A DNA stretch of 11,011 bases from Planktomarina sp. (GCA_022425445.1 JAKMFM010000020.1:1-11011), one strand, 5' to 3'; positions 1-6,348 are shown, counted from the first letter of the stretch. Program-made: numbers and translations. Notes: generated by a model from the letters alone, not told the origin.

Positions 1-58
1 CCATTCCGTTCAGCTGCGCCCCTTTTTAACAGCGGGGCGGCGCAGCTGAACGGAATGG
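1..58. repeat. Perfect 20-bp inverted repeat with 18-nt loop
   Basis: Positions 1-20 are the exact reverse complement of 39-58. The loop (21-38) contains a T5 run. Inner bases 17-22 (CGCCCC) can also pair in an alternative register with 34-39 (GGGGCG). The whole structure lies in the coding 3' end of the CysQ-like gene, about 60 nt before the waaA-like start. It begins exactly at the window edge, so whether the stem continues to the left cannot be seen. Confidence 0.85.
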
Positions 59-108
59 TGGCGAGCAATCGCGATATTCACTCCGGCCTTTTGGCGGGTC
101 TGACCTAG
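1..108 (+). CDS. C-terminal end of an inositol-monophosphatase/CysQ-like phosphatase (partial, 5' end outside window)
   Basis: A plus-strand frame is open from the window edge to a TAG at 106-108, giving 35 residues. The end contains FNSGAAQLNGMVASN followed by an amphipathic tail (HSGLLAGL). This resembles the C-terminus of alphaproteobacterial CysQ/inositol-monophosphatase proteins, where a strand of the type L-x-FN-x(4)-Q-x-NG-(hydrophobic)-x-A is followed by a short helix. The stop lies 8 nt before the next start, so it is probably the first gene of the same operon. The assignment rests on the tail only; catalytic motifs lie outside the window. The first residues (PFRSAA) are encoded by one arm of a perfect inverted repeat and fit the family less well, so the extreme edge may not be reliable sequence. 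Confidence 0.5.
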   Translation, partial: PFRSAAPLFNSGAAQLNGMVASNRDIHSGLLAGLT

Positions 109-113
109 GGGCG
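106..113 (+). promoter_or_regulatory. Ribosome binding site of the WaaA-family gene
   Basis: The segment TAGGGGCG, whose first three bases are the stop codon of the upstream gene, carries an AGGGG purine core 4-5 nt before the ATG at 117. It supports that start and suggests coupling to translation of the preceding gene. Confidence 0.6.
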
Positions 114-116
114 AAT

Positions 117-1253
117 ATGACGACAGAGACCAGAACAGATCACCCGCTCATATGGGCTCATGCCAATACACCCGCGGCGGTAGATGCTGTCCGTGAGGTC
201 TTGATGCGCGCGAAATTGAGTGAGCCAACACTATCTTATGTTCTGACGGCCCCAGACTCGGAGGTGACTTATGCGCCCGATGTTGTGGTTTTGGATGAGG
301 CAGATTCTCAAGCGGGTTTGGCTTGGTTGTCACAGAGCTCTCCGGATCTGTGTCTCTGGGCGGAGGCCAGCGTTGCCTCTGCATTGTTTGGATTAAACCA
401 TCGCCGGTCAATCCCGACCCTCTTGATCAATGCTGAAACCCGACCCCTGTGGAGCAGAACCTGGCTTTGGCGAAAGACAATCGCACGGCAGACTTTGAAA
501 CCTGTGTTCTATGCTTTTGTTGCCTCAGCTGCGTCAACGGGGAGTCTGCGAAATCTTGGCTTGCCTGCCCGCAATATAGAGGTCCTAGGGCCACTTCTTG
601 GCGGTGTCTTGGCGCCAGGCTGTGATGAGGGTGAACGGGATCGTATTGGCGAAATTTTGGCGGGGCGGCCTGTATGGTTTGCGCATAGGGTGCCCCACCA
701 GGAGATGCGCGTGGTGATTGATGCCTTTATGCAAGCCCAGCGCAAGGCCCATCGGATGCTCCTGATTTTGGATTTTCTTGATCCTGCAGGCACAGAGGAT
801 TGCCTGGCGCTCTGTGCTGAGTTGGGATTGACCGTACATGCACGGGCCGAGGAGGGTGAGCCCGACTCGCGGACCCAAGTCTTTCTCGCGGAATCGGGTG
901 AAGACACGGGCCTCTGGTATCGGCTGGCGGCGCTCGCGTATATGGGCTGCAGTCTGACGAGCGGCGATGTACCCAATCCGATGGTTGCGGCCGCTCTTGG
1001 GAGCGCGGTTGTGCACGGGTCCGAAATTGGCCAAAATCAACATGCCTATAATCGCTTGCGAGAGGCCGGAGCAACGCAGCCTTTAGAGGCTTCACAAGAT
1101 TTGAGCCAGCGCGTGGCGGCGCTGATGGAACCTGACCAATGCGCTGAGATGGCCGCTGCGGGGTGGGAGGTTGTCTCAGAAGGGGCAGAGGTAACGGATC
1201 GGTTGGTAGAGATCACTTTGCAAAAACTTGGCCTCGGGGAGGCGGCACAATGA
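117..1253 (+). CDS. WaaA/KdtA-family (Kdo transferase-like) protein, probably a divergent paralogue
   Basis: A 378-residue protein with the two-domain layout of GT-B Kdo transferases. The N-terminal domain (about 10-170) has I-W-x-H-A at 12-16, a buried LWAEAS near 80, P-T-L-L-I-N-A-E near 100, and a VLGPLL segment where the family has its GNLK-type turn. The C-terminal domain starts with PVWFAHRVPHQE, the counterpart of the family's P-(V/I)-W-x-AxST-x-x-x-E. Unlike authentic WaaA it lacks the N-terminal membrane anchor and is shorter than the roughly 420-430 residues usual. The HAxSxGE motif reads HANTPAA, so the catalytic Glu position is Ala21, and the GGHNPLEP loop is reduced to SGDVPNPMVAA. 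Transferase activity is therefore doubtful. The start is fixed by a good Shine-Dalgarno sequence. The stop overlaps the lpxK start (ATGA), so a lipid A-related role is inferred from context. Confidence 0.75.
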   Translation: MTTETRTDHPLIWAHANTPAAVDAVREVLMRAKLSEPTLSYVLTAPDSEVTYAPDVVVLDEADSQAGLAWLSQSSPDLCLWAEASVASALFGLNHRRSIPTLLINAETRPLWSRTWLWRKTIARQTLKPVFYAFVASAASTGSLRNLGLPARNIEVLGPLLGGVLAPGCDEGERDRIGEILAGRPVWFAHRVPHQEMRVVIDAFMQAQRKAHRMLLILDFLDPAGTEDCLALCAELGLTVHARAEEGEPDSRTQVFLAESGEDTGLWYRLAALAYMGCSLTSGDVPNPMVAAALGSAVVHGSEIGQNQHAYNRLREAGATQPLEASQDLSQRVAALMEPDQCAEMAAAGWEVVSEGAEVTDRLVEITLQKLGLGEAAQ

Positions 1254-2236
1254 TACGCACGCCGCAGTTTTGGCATCAACCGCCGGGGCTCATGGCCTAT
1301 GGCCTTTGGCCATTGGGTTGGCTCTATGGAGCGGCAACGGCTTGGCGGCAAAGCCGCGCATTGGAGGTGGCTGATCCGCCCTGCCCGGTAATTTGCATCG
1401 GAAATATCAATGCTGGCGGCACGGGGAAAACGCCCGCGGTTATTGCATTGGCCGAGCACCTCAAGGAGCGTGGCCGGCGGGTAGTTGCCTTATCGCGCGG
1501 CTATGGCGGCACTGTCGCTGTGCCAACTTTGGTGGATCCTAAAACACATGGTGCAGCGGAAGTGGGCGATGAACCCTTGTTGATTTCCGCCTTTTGTCCT
1601 ATCGTGGTGGCGCGTAAAAGAGTGGCGGGTTTGGCCCTAGCTTTGGCACAAAAGCCAGATGTGATTTTGATGGATGATGGTTTCCAAGACCCCTCTGTGC
1701 GCAAAGACTTTTCAATCGTTGTTGTTGATGCGGCTCTTGGATTTGGCAACGGGTTTTGTGTGCCGGCTGGTCCTTTGAGAGAGTCTCTGGCAAAAGGTTT
1801 GGCGCGTGCTGATCTGTGCCTGTCCATCGGAGAGCCGGCCGCGCAGCGGCGATTTACGGCTCTGGGCCCAGATCATGCGCATTTAAGGGTTGAGGGCGAG
1901 ATCAAACCTTTGCTGACAGGCATGCCTTGGCAGGGGCTGCGGGTTTTTGCCTTTGCCGGGATTGCCCATCCAGAAAAATTCTTCACCACCCTGCGCGATC
2001 TTGGCGCCAATATTTTGGGCTGTGAAGCCTTATCGGATCACGAACCGCTGTCGCTGCCCTTGATGAAGCGGCTGGCCGCAAAGGCGCGGGCGCTGAATGC
2101 ACAGCTGGTGTGTACGGAAAAAGATGCGGCCAGATTGCCGAATCAATATCAAAGAGATGTTTTGGCCCTGCCCGTGCGGCTCGAGTTAAAAGACTGGTTC
2201 AAGATTGATGAAAAATTCATCAATCTTGAACTTTGA
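1250..2236 (+). CDS. lpxK: Tetraacyldisaccharide 4'-kinase LpxK
   Basis: A 328-residue inner-membrane-associated kinase that adds the 4'-phosphate to tetraacyldisaccharide-1-phosphate to give lipid IVA. Family hallmarks are present: an amphipathic N-terminus with PPGLMAYGLWPLGWLYG (11-27), the P-loop GNINAGGTGKTP (51-62), the SRGYGG segment (82-87), G-D-E-P-L-L (106-111), the DDGFQD Walker-B-like motif (142-147) and the VPAGPLRES loop that follows. Length is normal for the family. The start is ATG 1250, which overlaps the upstream stop as ATGA; a longer in-frame start at 1163 would run deep into the upstream gene and lacks homology. The product normally supplies the acceptor precursor for Kdo addition, so its neighbour being WaaA-like makes biochemical sense. 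The last 12 or so codons also form a hairpin shared with the opposing dsbA gene. Confidence 0.95.
   Translation: MIRTPQFWHQPPGLMAYGLWPLGWLYGAATAWRQSRALEVADPPCPVICIGNINAGGTGKTPAVIALAEHLKERGRRVVALSRGYGGTVAVPTLVDPKTHGAAEVGDEPLLISAFCPIVVARKRVAGLALALAQKPDVILMDDGFQDPSVRKDFSIVVVDAALGFGNGFCVPAGPLRESLAKGLARADLCLSIGEPAAQRRFTALGPDHAHLRVEGEIKPLLTGMPWQGLRVFAFAGIAHPEKFFTTLRDLGANILGCEALSDHEPLSLPLMKRLAAKARALNAQLVCTEKDAARLPNQYQRDVLALPVRLELKDWFKIDEKFINLEL
2197..2231. terminator. Hairpin at the lpxK/dsbA convergence, possible bidirectional terminator
   Basis: Positions 2198-2212 (TTCAAGATTGATGAA) are the exact reverse complement of 2216-2230, with only AAA as loop. A G-C pair at 2197/2231 extends the stem to 16 bp. 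It lies inside the final codons of lpxK and 8 nt past the dsbA stop. The gap between the two genes is 3 nt, so no other terminator can fit. The stem is AT-rich and the following T runs are weak on both strands, so the termination role is inferred. Confidence 0.5.
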
Positions 2237-2239
2237 CGT

Positions 2240-2899
2240 TTATTGAGCATCCAGAATTTGTTGCATTTCTGAGTAGGGCATATTGGAATATTTCACGCCA
2301 TTAATGATGAAGGATGGGGTGGAAGATATCTCATCTGCAGCCCGATTCGCCTCATACCATGCCACGAGTTTTTGTGCTTTTTCACCATCGGCAAAGCAAC
2401 TCTGGACATTGTCTTGCGAGAGGCCTGCGGTAAAGCCAATGCGGCGTAAATTCTCTGCAATTTCCGCTGGCGTGCCTTTGGTCCATTCGGATTGCTTGGA
2501 ATATAGGAGATCGGTGATGGCAAAAAACTTATCTGCCCCGCCGCAGCGCGCGATGATCGAACCCCAGAGGCCATAGCGATCAAAATAGATTTCACGATAG
2601 GTAAATTGGAGTTTGCCTGTGTCGATGTAGTCAGCTTTAAGTTTTTGAAACACATCCTTGTGGAAGGTGCGGCAATGGGGGCAGGTATAGCTGGCATATT
2701 CTGTCATCTGAATTGGCGCGTCTTCGGCTCCAAGAGTCATCTCAAGAACGGAGGAGGTGTCAATGTCACCGGCTTGCGTGGCATTGGCGGCTCCAAAGCC
2801 TGGCGCCGTTGGTTCCGAGGGCGCGGGCGCTTGCACCATGTAAGCTCCGATGCCCAAAGCGAGTACAAATACAAGTCCTAGTACATGGGTCTTTTTCAT
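2240..2899 (-). CDS. Exported DsbA-family thiol:disulfide oxidoreductase (Thioredoxin_4 type)
   Basis: A 219-residue periplasmic protein. It has an N-terminal signal or anchor (MKKTHVLGLVFVLALGIG, then hydrophobic to about residue 22), a Pro/Ala-rich linker to about residue 45, then a thioredoxin fold with an inserted helical domain. The active site is C73-P-H-C76 in the context YTCPHC, the typical oxidising DsbA pair, and the cis-proline loop is T194-P195. Two further cysteines, C119 and C168, could form a second disulfide as seen in some alphaproteobacterial DsbA proteins. I chose ATG 2899 because AAGAGA lies 7 nt before it and the signal sequence then begins with MKK. An ATG at 2917 would add six residues, lacks a Shine-Dalgarno sequence and overlaps dciA. 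The stop of dciA sits one nucleotide before the chosen start, which indicates translational coupling. Confidence 0.88.
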   Translation of the reverse strand: MKKTHVLGLVFVLALGIGAYMVQAPAPSEPTAPGFGAANATQAGDIDTSSVLEMTLGAEDAPIQMTEYASYTCPHCRTFHKDVFQKLKADYIDTGKLQFTYREIYFDRYGLWGSIIARCGGADKFFAITDLLYSKQSEWTKGTPAEIAENLRRIGFTAGLSQDNVQSCFADGEKAQKLVAWYEANRAADEISSTPSFIINGVKYSNMPYSEMQQILDAQ

Positions 2900-2900
2900 C

Positions 2901-3422
2901 TTAAGATCTCTTTTCATGTTTCATAATATTTTCGCCGAAGGCTGCCAGAGCTGCTCTTAGGCCGTCGTCTTTGATCTCGCAAGCGATGGCCTTGGCTTTT
3001 TGTGCTGTCGCGGGGCAGGGTGCTGGGGTGGTGCTTTTGGGCCGGACTCCAAATAGGGCCTTACCATCGGAAAATCCAACGGGGGCTGTTTGGGTGATGC
3101 GGATGCGGGAAATCGCGTTGTAGCCATAGCAGGCATTCACCTTTTCGCGAAGCTGTGGCAATTGCATCGCGAGTATTTCCGCTTGAGGGCCGGTGGTGAG
3201 GACAACCAATGTCGCACCAAACCCCTTTTGGGCGTAGCTGACCTTCACCGGTGTGCAGATTTCGGCAACAGGCGCCCCGACGATTTCAGACCAGTGGGTA
3301 AGCAGCCGCGTGATTGCAAAGCCACGCGATTCCCCTGCATTTCGAAGTTTTTGTTCCAGCAAAGCAGAGGTGCGCCGAAAGCCGGCGCCGCGCTTTTTAG
3401 ATCTGCTTGCGATTTTTTGCAT
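2901..3422 (-). CDS. dciA: DUF721 protein, DciA-like replicative helicase loader
   Basis: A 173-residue basic protein. The DUF721 domain covers roughly residues 20-112: an N-terminal helix (FRRTSALLEQKL), then L-L-T-H-W-S-E-I-V-G-x(3)-A near 40-53, a T-P-V-K-V strand, and a strand-helix unit L-V-V-L-T-T-G-P-Q-A-E-I-L ending near I-S-R-I-R-I. DUF721 proteins of bacteria lacking DnaC are known as DciA, which loads the replicative helicase DnaB; applying that here is by family. The C-terminal third (from about 125) is Pro/Ala/Lys-rich low-complexity sequence ending in a short helix, with no recognised domain. The gene is divergent from mutY and directly followed by dsbA. The Shine-Dalgarno sequence is poor: AGGAAGAG lies about 12 nt upstream. 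No other in-frame start is available. Confidence 0.8.
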   Translation of the reverse strand: MQKIASRSKKRGAGFRRTSALLEQKLRNAGESRGFAITRLLTHWSEIVGAPVAEICTPVKVSYAQKGFGATLVVLTTGPQAEILAMQLPQLREKVNACYGYNAISRIRITQTAPVGFSDGKALFGVRPKSTTPAPCPATAQKAKAIACEIKDDGLRAALAAFGENIMKHEKRS

Positions 3423-3444
3423 CGATTTTGCTGACTCTTCCTGA

Positions 3445-3460
3445 TTTACCCTAGTTTACC
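3445..3460. repeat. Direct repeat TTTACC spaced 10 bp in the dciA/mutY divergent promoter region
   Basis: TTTACC occurs at 3445-3450 and again at 3455-3460, one helical turn apart, within the 96-nt spacer between divergent genes. In-phase half-sites of this kind can be a regulator binding site. No matching -35/-10 pair is convincing for either gene. Confidence 0.3.
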
Positions 3461-3518
3461 TAAAGCCGTTGGCAACGCCACCACTTTTGCAGAAAGCTAT
3501 TCAAACTTGCGTGATCAC

Positions 3519-4553
3519 ATGAACTCAACCGAGCTTTTGATCTGGTATGATGCCCACGCGCGGGAGTTGCCCTGGCGTGTCAGCCCGTCAGCGCGCGCGG
3601 CCGGGCAGCAGCCAGATCCATATCGTATTTGGCTCTCCGAAATCATGTTGCAGCAAACCACCGTGGCGGCGGTGAAAGCCTATTTCCTGAAGTTCACAAG
3701 GACATGGCCAACGGTGGTGGATTTGGCCGCTGCTGAAGATGACGAGGTGATGGCGGCTTGGGCGGGGCTTGGCTATTATGCGCGCGCGCGCAATTTGTTG
3801 AAATGCGCCCGCGTTATTATGGCGGAGCATGATGGAAAATTTCCGACAGATCGCGCAGCTTTGCAAAACCTGCCGGGTATCGGCCCTTACACCAGTGCCG
3901 CCATTGCCGCGATCGCATTTGACCACGCAGAAACGGTGGTGGATGGCAATGTTGAGCGGGTCATGGCGCGATTGTTTGATCTCCATGCGCCGCTGCCGAA
4001 ATCGAAGGGCGCGCTCACGTCACTTGCTACAAGCCTGACGCCCCAGACGCGGCCTGGCGACTATGCGCAAGCGGTGATGGATTTGGGCGCTACGATCTGC
4101 ACGCCGAAGTCACCACGATGTGCCCTTTGCCCATGGCATAGCATTTGTGCTGCGCGCAAAGCTGGTACTGCGGCGGACCTGCCGCGGAAATTACAAAAGT
4201 TGAAAAAACCAACGCGCTTCGGGACCGCTTATGTCGCGCGGCGCAGCGATGGGGCTGTACTGCTGGAGCGGCGTCCAGAGCGCGGCTTGTTGGGCGGTAT
4301 GCTGGGCTGGCCGGGGAGTGAATGGCGCGAAACGCTGACAGATGCGATCCCACCAATACAGGCGAACTGGGTCGAGGTTCCGGGGGAGGTGCGCCATACG
4401 TTTACGCATTTTCATCTGCGTCTGCGGGTTATGGTGGCCGAGGTTGAGGCCCACCAAACCAATCAAACATTTATTGCCGCGCAGGACTTCCGTCCCGCAG
4501 ACCTTCCCACGGTGATGCGCAAGATTTGGAGCATGGTAGCGACAGAGACTTAG
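3519..4553 (+). CDS. mutY: A/G-specific adenine DNA glycosylase MutY
   Basis: A 344-residue base-excision repair enzyme that removes adenine mispaired with 8-oxoguanine. The N-terminal PWR motif (18-20) is followed by a Ser/Ala/Gly/Gln stretch, then S-E41-I-M-L-Q-Q-T-T with the catalytic Glu. Next come the GLGYYARARNL signature (83-93), the helix-hairpin-helix LPGIGPYTS (118-126) and the catalytic Asp in V-D142-G-N-V. The iron-sulfur cysteines 194, 201, 204 and 210 keep the C-x6-C-x2-C-x5-C spacing. A C-terminal NUDIX-like 8-oxoG recognition domain starts near 230, with LERRPERGLLGGMLGWPG and HTFTHFHLRL. All key residues are intact. Start chosen at ATG 3519; a TTG at 3507 would add four residues, and neither has a clear Shine-Dalgarno sequence. 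The stop is TAG and no strong terminator follows. Confidence 0.95.
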   Translation: MNSTELLIWYDAHARELPWRVSPSARAAGQQPDPYRIWLSEIMLQQTTVAAVKAYFLKFTRTWPTVVDLAAAEDDEVMAAWAGLGYYARARNLLKCARVIMAEHDGKFPTDRAALQNLPGIGPYTSAAIAAIAFDHAETVVDGNVERVMARLFDLHAPLPKSKGALTSLATSLTPQTRPGDYAQAVMDLGATICTPKSPRCALCPWHSICAARKAGTAADLPRKLQKLKKPTRFGTAYVARRSDGAVLLERRPERGLLGGMLGWPGSEWRETLTDAIPPIQANWVEVPGEVRHTFTHFHLRLRVMVAEVEAHQTNQTFIAAQDFRPADLPTVMRKIWSMVATET

Positions 4554-4612
4554 CCGGCCTTGTCAGGTTGATCCGCAAACCTTAATCTAATTTTAGGTCA
4601 TAAATTTTCAAA

Positions 4613-5031
4613 GTGGCATCATTCAGGGCCGCGTTTTTGCTGGTATATATTTTGAACCCCTTGGTGGTGCTGTATTTTTGGATTGCCGGCGACCATGCGC
4701 TGCATATTTAAAGGATTGAACAACGGCTGATCTGAGCTGGATCCCCGAGATTGGGCAATGGCGCAAGGTTTTACCCTTTTAGGTGTCCTATTTGCTGTTC
4801 CCGCTGCTTGATTTGGCGTTTGGCCTGTCTCACGCCAACGAAGATCCCGCAATAGATGTCTCGACTTTGGCAGGTTACCGATGGGCCACTTTGCTCTGGG
4901 CACCTCTGCAATTTGTCACTATTTTTGGTTTATTGATTTATGTCTCTCAATCGGATCACTTGAATTTTTGGGAGCAATTGGGGCTATCGCAAGATGTATT
5001 GTCCGGAGATTGCGGATTGGGCTGCTTATAA
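4613..5031 (+). pseudogene. Decayed N-terminal remnant of an AlkB-type alkane/fatty-acid hydroxylase
   Basis: Three plus-strand fragments in different frames line up as one broken membrane protein. (a) 4613-4711: a hydrophobic segment with FLLVYILNPLVVLYFWIAGDH. (b) About 4731-4811: SELDPRDW then GFTLLGVLF. (c) 4783-5031: LLFPLLDLAFG followed by YRWATLLWAPLQF and WEQLGLS. Fragment (c) matches the AlkB-family pattern PLLD-x(3)-G-x(3-4)-N, YR-x-x-T-x-x-W/Y-x-PLQ and E-x-LGL. A 1-nt frame change near 4785-4800 joins (b) to (c). The product stops about where the first histidine box (HELGH) should begin, and none of the His boxes is present, so it cannot be an active di-iron enzyme. The rest of the gene is deleted and the ccrM terminator follows 26 nt later. 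Family identification is from motif resemblance only. Confidence 0.5.
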
Positions 5032-5056
5032 CAAGGCCGCAAACCCTTTGCCGCGA

Positions 5057-5087
5057 TAAAAAATGCCCCACCAGACTGGCGGGGCAT
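5057..5087 (-). terminator. Rho-independent terminator of ccrM
   Basis: On the minus strand the stem ATGCCCCGCCA / TGGTGGGGCAT (5087-5077 with 5073-5063) has a GTC loop and one G-U pair. It runs directly into TTTTTT at the end of the stem. It lies about 60 nt beyond the ccrM stop. The plus strand has no T run on the other side, so it is one-directional. Confidence 0.9.
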
Positions 5088-5145
5088 AAGGTGGCGCTTG
5101 CCATAGATATGCAAGCACAGGCGAAACTTGTGTTTTGATATGGGG

Positions 5146-6258
5146 TTAATTGGGGCGTTGACGCATTTCCAAGCGAATTTGCTGGCGCAGCAGATCTATT
5201 GAGACCGTTTTGCCGTCGCGACGGAAATTCCAATAGGACCACCCGTTGCAGGAGGGCGCATTTTCCAGCACCGCGCCTACTTGATGGATGGAGCCAGCAG
5301 CCTCGTCGCTGACTAAGGTGCCATCGGCGCGCACTTTGGCCTCTTTGCCGCGTGGGCTGGTGAGCACTTCTCCCGGCCGCAACATACCGCGCTCGACGAG
5401 CTGGCCAAAAGCGACCCGAGGTTCTGCGCGTTTGGACACGCTGACCGCCAGGGCATCGCTGTCGTATTTGCGCACGTTGTCAATGCGCTTTTGGGCGACT
5501 TTTCGGTAAGCCTCTTCGCGCTCTATTCCAATAAAGTCACGGCCCAGCATTTTGGCCACAGCCCCCGTTGTTCCGGTGCCAAAGAATGGATCAAGCACCA
5601 CATCGCCGGGGTTGGTCGCGCCGAGCAGAACCCGATGCAGCAAGCTTTCCGGTTTTTGTGTTGGATGGGCCTTGTCACCGTTTTCATCTTTCAGCCGCTC
5701 ATGCCCGTTACAAATCGGCAGCACCCAATCACTGCGCATTTGAATGCCTTCATTCATGGCTTTGAGTGCCTCATAGTTGAAGGTATATTTTGACCCTTCA
5801 GCTTTAGAGGCCCAGATCATTGTTTCATGCGCGTTGGTAAAGCGTTTGCCGCGGAAGTTCGGCATGGGGTTGGACTTGCGCCAGACCACATCGTTCAAGA
5901 TCCAATAGCCTGCATCTTGCAAGGCTGTGCCAACCCGGAAAATATTGTGATAACTTCCAATCACCCAAATTGCGCCATTGGGCTTGAGAATACGTCTTGC
6001 CGCTTTCAACCAGTTGCGGGTGAACCTGTCGTAGGCCGCAAAGCTGTCGAATTGATCCCAGTGATCATCGACCGCATCCACCTTGGAGTTGTCCGGGCGG
6101 TGCAGATCAGATTTGAGCTGCAAGTTATACGGCGGATCTGCGAAGATTAGATCGACACTGTTTTCCGGGAGTGAGTTCATGACATCGATGCAGTCGCCAT
6201 CGATAATTGTGTTCAGCGGCAGCCCATCGACTACCGTTTCATTCGGTTTTTGATTCAT
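5146..6258 (-). CDS. ccrM: CcrM-type cell-cycle GANTC adenine-N6 DNA methyltransferase
   Basis: A 370-residue beta-class N6-adenine methyltransferase. By close resemblance to Caulobacter CcrM it should methylate the adenine of GANTC. Visible motifs are the catalytic D41-P-P-Y (motif IV), an RPDNSKVDAVDDHWDQF segment (54-70) that is nearly invariant in CcrM, KSNPMPNF (128-135), AHPTQKPE (197-204), and the AdoMet-binding D223-P-F-F-G-T-G. The CcrM-specific C-terminal domain has HQVGAVLENAPSCNGWSYWNF at about 325-345, which is needed for DNA recognition in the family. I chose ATG 6258 because AGAGG lies 7 nt upstream and the homologous region begins there. Starts at 6276 and 6291 would add 6 or 11 basic residues. 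The gene lies 90 nt downstream of rnhB, has its own terminator, and has two GANTC sites in its leader. Confidence 0.95.
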   Translation of the reverse strand: MNQKPNETVVDGLPLNTIIDGDCIDVMNSLPENSVDLIFADPPYNLQLKSDLHRPDNSKVDAVDDHWDQFDSFAAYDRFTRNWLKAARRILKPNGAIWVIGSYHNIFRVGTALQDAGYWILNDVVWRKSNPMPNFRGKRFTNAHETMIWASKAEGSKYTFNYEALKAMNEGIQMRSDWVLPICNGHERLKDENGDKAHPTQKPESLLHRVLLGATNPGDVVLDPFFGTGTTGAVAKMLGRDFIGIEREEAYRKVAQKRIDNVRKYDSDALAVSVSKRAEPRVAFGQLVERGMLRPGEVLTSPRGKEAKVRADGTLVSDEAAGSIHQVGAVLENAPSCNGWSYWNFRRDGKTVSIDLLRQQIRLEMRQRPN

Positions 6259-6306
6259 TTTTCTGCCTCTGCCCATGGTGCATTTTCGCACTCGTTGGTT
6301 AGGTGT

Positions 6307-6335
6307 AGGATGAGTCAGGAACGAATCGGCGTCAA
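6307..6335 (-). promoter_or_regulatory. ccrM leader: candidate promoter with two GANTC sites
   Basis: GAGTC at 6312-6316 and GAATC at 6323-6327 are both GANTC targets of the downstream enzyme. On the minus strand TTGACG (6335-6330) is a good -35 element, with a poor -10 candidate 17 nt later (CATCCT, 6312-6307). Both sites therefore fall between or beside the core elements. In Caulobacter, GANTC sites in the ccrM leader make transcription sensitive to methylation state; the same role here is inferred. Confidence 0.5.
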
Positions 6336-6348
6336 TTTCTTTTTCTTA

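Noticed and set aside
585..1095. Overlapping antisense open frames across the waaA-like gene
   Set aside because: They lie opposite a clearly conserved coding gene, overlap each other in different frames, have Arg/Pro/Ser-rich composition and no recognisable domain; they are shadows.
1163..1249. Longer lpxK start at 1163
   Set aside because: The extra 29 residues overlap the upstream gene in another frame and resemble nothing in LpxK; the ATGA overlap at 1250 is the normal coupled start.
4589..4604. TTAATCTAATTTTAG as a CtrA box (TTAA-N7-TTAA)
   Set aside because: The second half-site is TTAG rather than TTAA, and it precedes only a pseudogene; AT-rich sequence gives such near matches easily.
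4881..5138. 85-residue plus-strand open frame running to 5138
   Set aside because: It overlaps the AlkB-like fragment in another frame and runs across the ccrM terminator hairpin; composition is Cys/Arg-rich with no family resemblance.
5827..6150. Antisense open frame of 107 codons inside ccrM
   Set aside because: It is fully opposite the highly conserved catalytic region of CcrM; shadow frame.
5146..6258. CcrM as part of a restriction-modification or defence island
   Set aside because: No restriction or specificity gene is adjacent and the sequence, including the C-terminal domain, is that of the solitary cell-cycle methyltransferase.
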